A DNA stretch of 60,000 nucleotides from Acanthaster planci. Its lineage: Eukaryota > Echinodermata > Asteroidea > Valvatida > Acanthasteridae. The notes beneath the pieces are model-generated. The model saw nothing but the letters and a program-made list of their open reading frames with translations. It had not been told where the DNA came from and did not search any database. The position numbers and the translations under genes are program-made. Location: the NCBI RefSeq assembly GCF_001949145.1, contig NW_019091421.1:970206-1030205 (forward strand). Reading direction: 5' to 3'. This document shows, one piece after another, positions 59,091-60,000 of this stretch (position 1 is its first letter; each line of letters begins with the position of its first letter).

Positions 59091-60000
59091 AGCATACTAA
59101 AAATGAAACGTTGGAGATGTCTTTTGAAGAACATCACCTGCAGTTTTAGCCTTGTCTAACAGACTTGCGGGATGGTTTATCATATTCATCTGCAAATTGA
59201 GACCCAATTCAGCAGTATAACATCTCCTTCAAAAAGAGATGAAGCTGTGTAAGAAGTGAAATGATTCAAAGTGGAGCTTTTATTATCTTTGCATAGATAA
59301 AAAAGAACTCCCCAGTGCTTGGCAACAAAGCAATACACTGTGTAAAAGGTCTGGAAGGATATTTATGGAAGAAACGACATATTGTTCTCTTGATATGACG
59401 CATATACTGCTTATCGATGTTGATATTGATAATCAGTTACAAGGTTGTGCATTTTGTACTGCAGTGGTGTGGCGTGGTCATCTTCTTTTTAAGGCTTAAT
59501 TTCTCCCAGGACAGTATAAATCTGAGGTTGTTTTTCAGTTCCCAGCAGAAAGCAGGGGACTACTTATCTAAGGATCCTTCTCTGGGATTTCCCCTCCATC
59601 TTTTGAATCTCAGTAAAGCTCCTGCTTAGTTGTCTTTCAGAGTCAACACCAAAGCCTCAGGGGGACTATTTCGTAGCTTTTGTGCATAGATAAGGGCAGC
59701 TTTAAAATGTCTCCACTATGTGCCCTAGCTTCTTTATTTTTGTTGCTAACGGGTATGCAAGCATTTTGTAGTGAAGGGGCCCAGACTGTCACTGTGTTAA
59801 ATATGTAGTTCCATGGGCAGGGGAGGATTGAGGAGGACTTTGTCAGGGGATTAATTTCCAGACAGGGCAAAGCATTCATCAGAAGGGGGTCGATTGTTTT
59901 TTGTTAAAGCAGATTAGTTATTTTCATCCCTTTCATCTCTTGTTATTACTTCTTTCACTTTTTCCCCTCTTTTTTTAACTTTCCAATTTTTTTTTTTCGG

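Larger units (their letters stand above)
56834..60000 (+). other. Presumed intron 8 of the mesothelin-like gene, to the right edge
   Basis: It contains a degraded LINE (57130-57960), MITE family 2 copy 4 (58307-58480) and a 123-bp-period direct duplication (58866-59090). A possible exon at about 59546 (after a CCCAG acceptor, reading QKAGDYLSKDP) is in phase 0, but its donor is poor and its sequence does not fit the module, so I do not call it. Confidence 0.5.

Noticed and set aside
59546-59615. Possible ninth exon of the mesothelin-like gene
   Set aside because: Acceptor acceptable but the donor is poor and the sequence does not fit the Trp module pattern.
1-60000. tRNA, rRNA, CRISPR arrays, bacterial operons or phage genes
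   Set aside because: I looked for T-loop motifs, rRNA-like conserved blocks and regularly spaced direct repeats and saw none; the window is eukaryotic throughout.

Overview
The window is draft nuclear DNA from a multicellular animal. Its genes are split by GT-AG introns, most of the sequence is AT-rich non-coding DNA, poly-G/poly-C runs are frequent, there is one run of Ns, and many short inverted-repeat elements and non-LTR retrotransposon remnants are present. A tandem family of muscarinic-like GPCRs beside a stereocilin/otoancorin/mesothelin-like gene suggests a marine invertebrate deuterostome. An echinoderm is my first guess and a hemichordate or amphioxus the alternative; this is an inference and not shown by a marker gene.

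Layout. (1) 1-15.7 kb, plus strand, is a tandem cluster of class A GPCR genes. Receptor A (100-1479) has only its TM1-TM6 exon visible. A pseudogene (6194-6500) is broken by a frameshift and a stop. Receptor B (11132-12517 plus 15302-15466) is complete. The 5' flanks of the pseudogene and of B are themselves duplicates. (2) 15.7-41.7 kb holds no gene I can support. It contains palindromic MITE-like elements, a dispersed repeat family, a pair of inverted repeats at 33.1 and 37.1 kb, and hairpins. (3) 42.4-47.2 kb, minus strand, carries a third, more diverged receptor D (46592-45306 plus 42865-42743) with the same phase-0 intron between TM6 and TM7. (4) 48.3-60 kb, plus strand, carries the 5' part of a secreted protein with at least eight coding exons (49764-56833). 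Three tandem Trp-rich modules of about 61 residues resemble the stereocilin/otoancorin/mesothelin superfamily. It is preceded by a probable NRF-1-type promoter and an untranslated exon, and it probably continues off the right edge.

How the parts fit. The three receptors share intron position, disulfide cysteines, D2.50 and an NPxxY TM7. All three lack the aminergic Asp3.32 and the Trp6.48 switch, so they look like a lineage-specific orphan branch derived from the muscarinic/amine group. A and B are about 97% identical over most of TM1 to ICL3 but clearly different in the N-terminus and intron, which suggests gene conversion or strong local constraint. The rest of the window is best read as intronic and intergenic DNA shaped by small DNA transposons: one four-copy MITE family has three copies in the introns or 3' region of the mesothelin-like gene. 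I did not find a self-contained new enzymatic or defence system. The most novel-looking items are the non-canonical receptor family, the multi-copy palindromic elements and the long hairpins.
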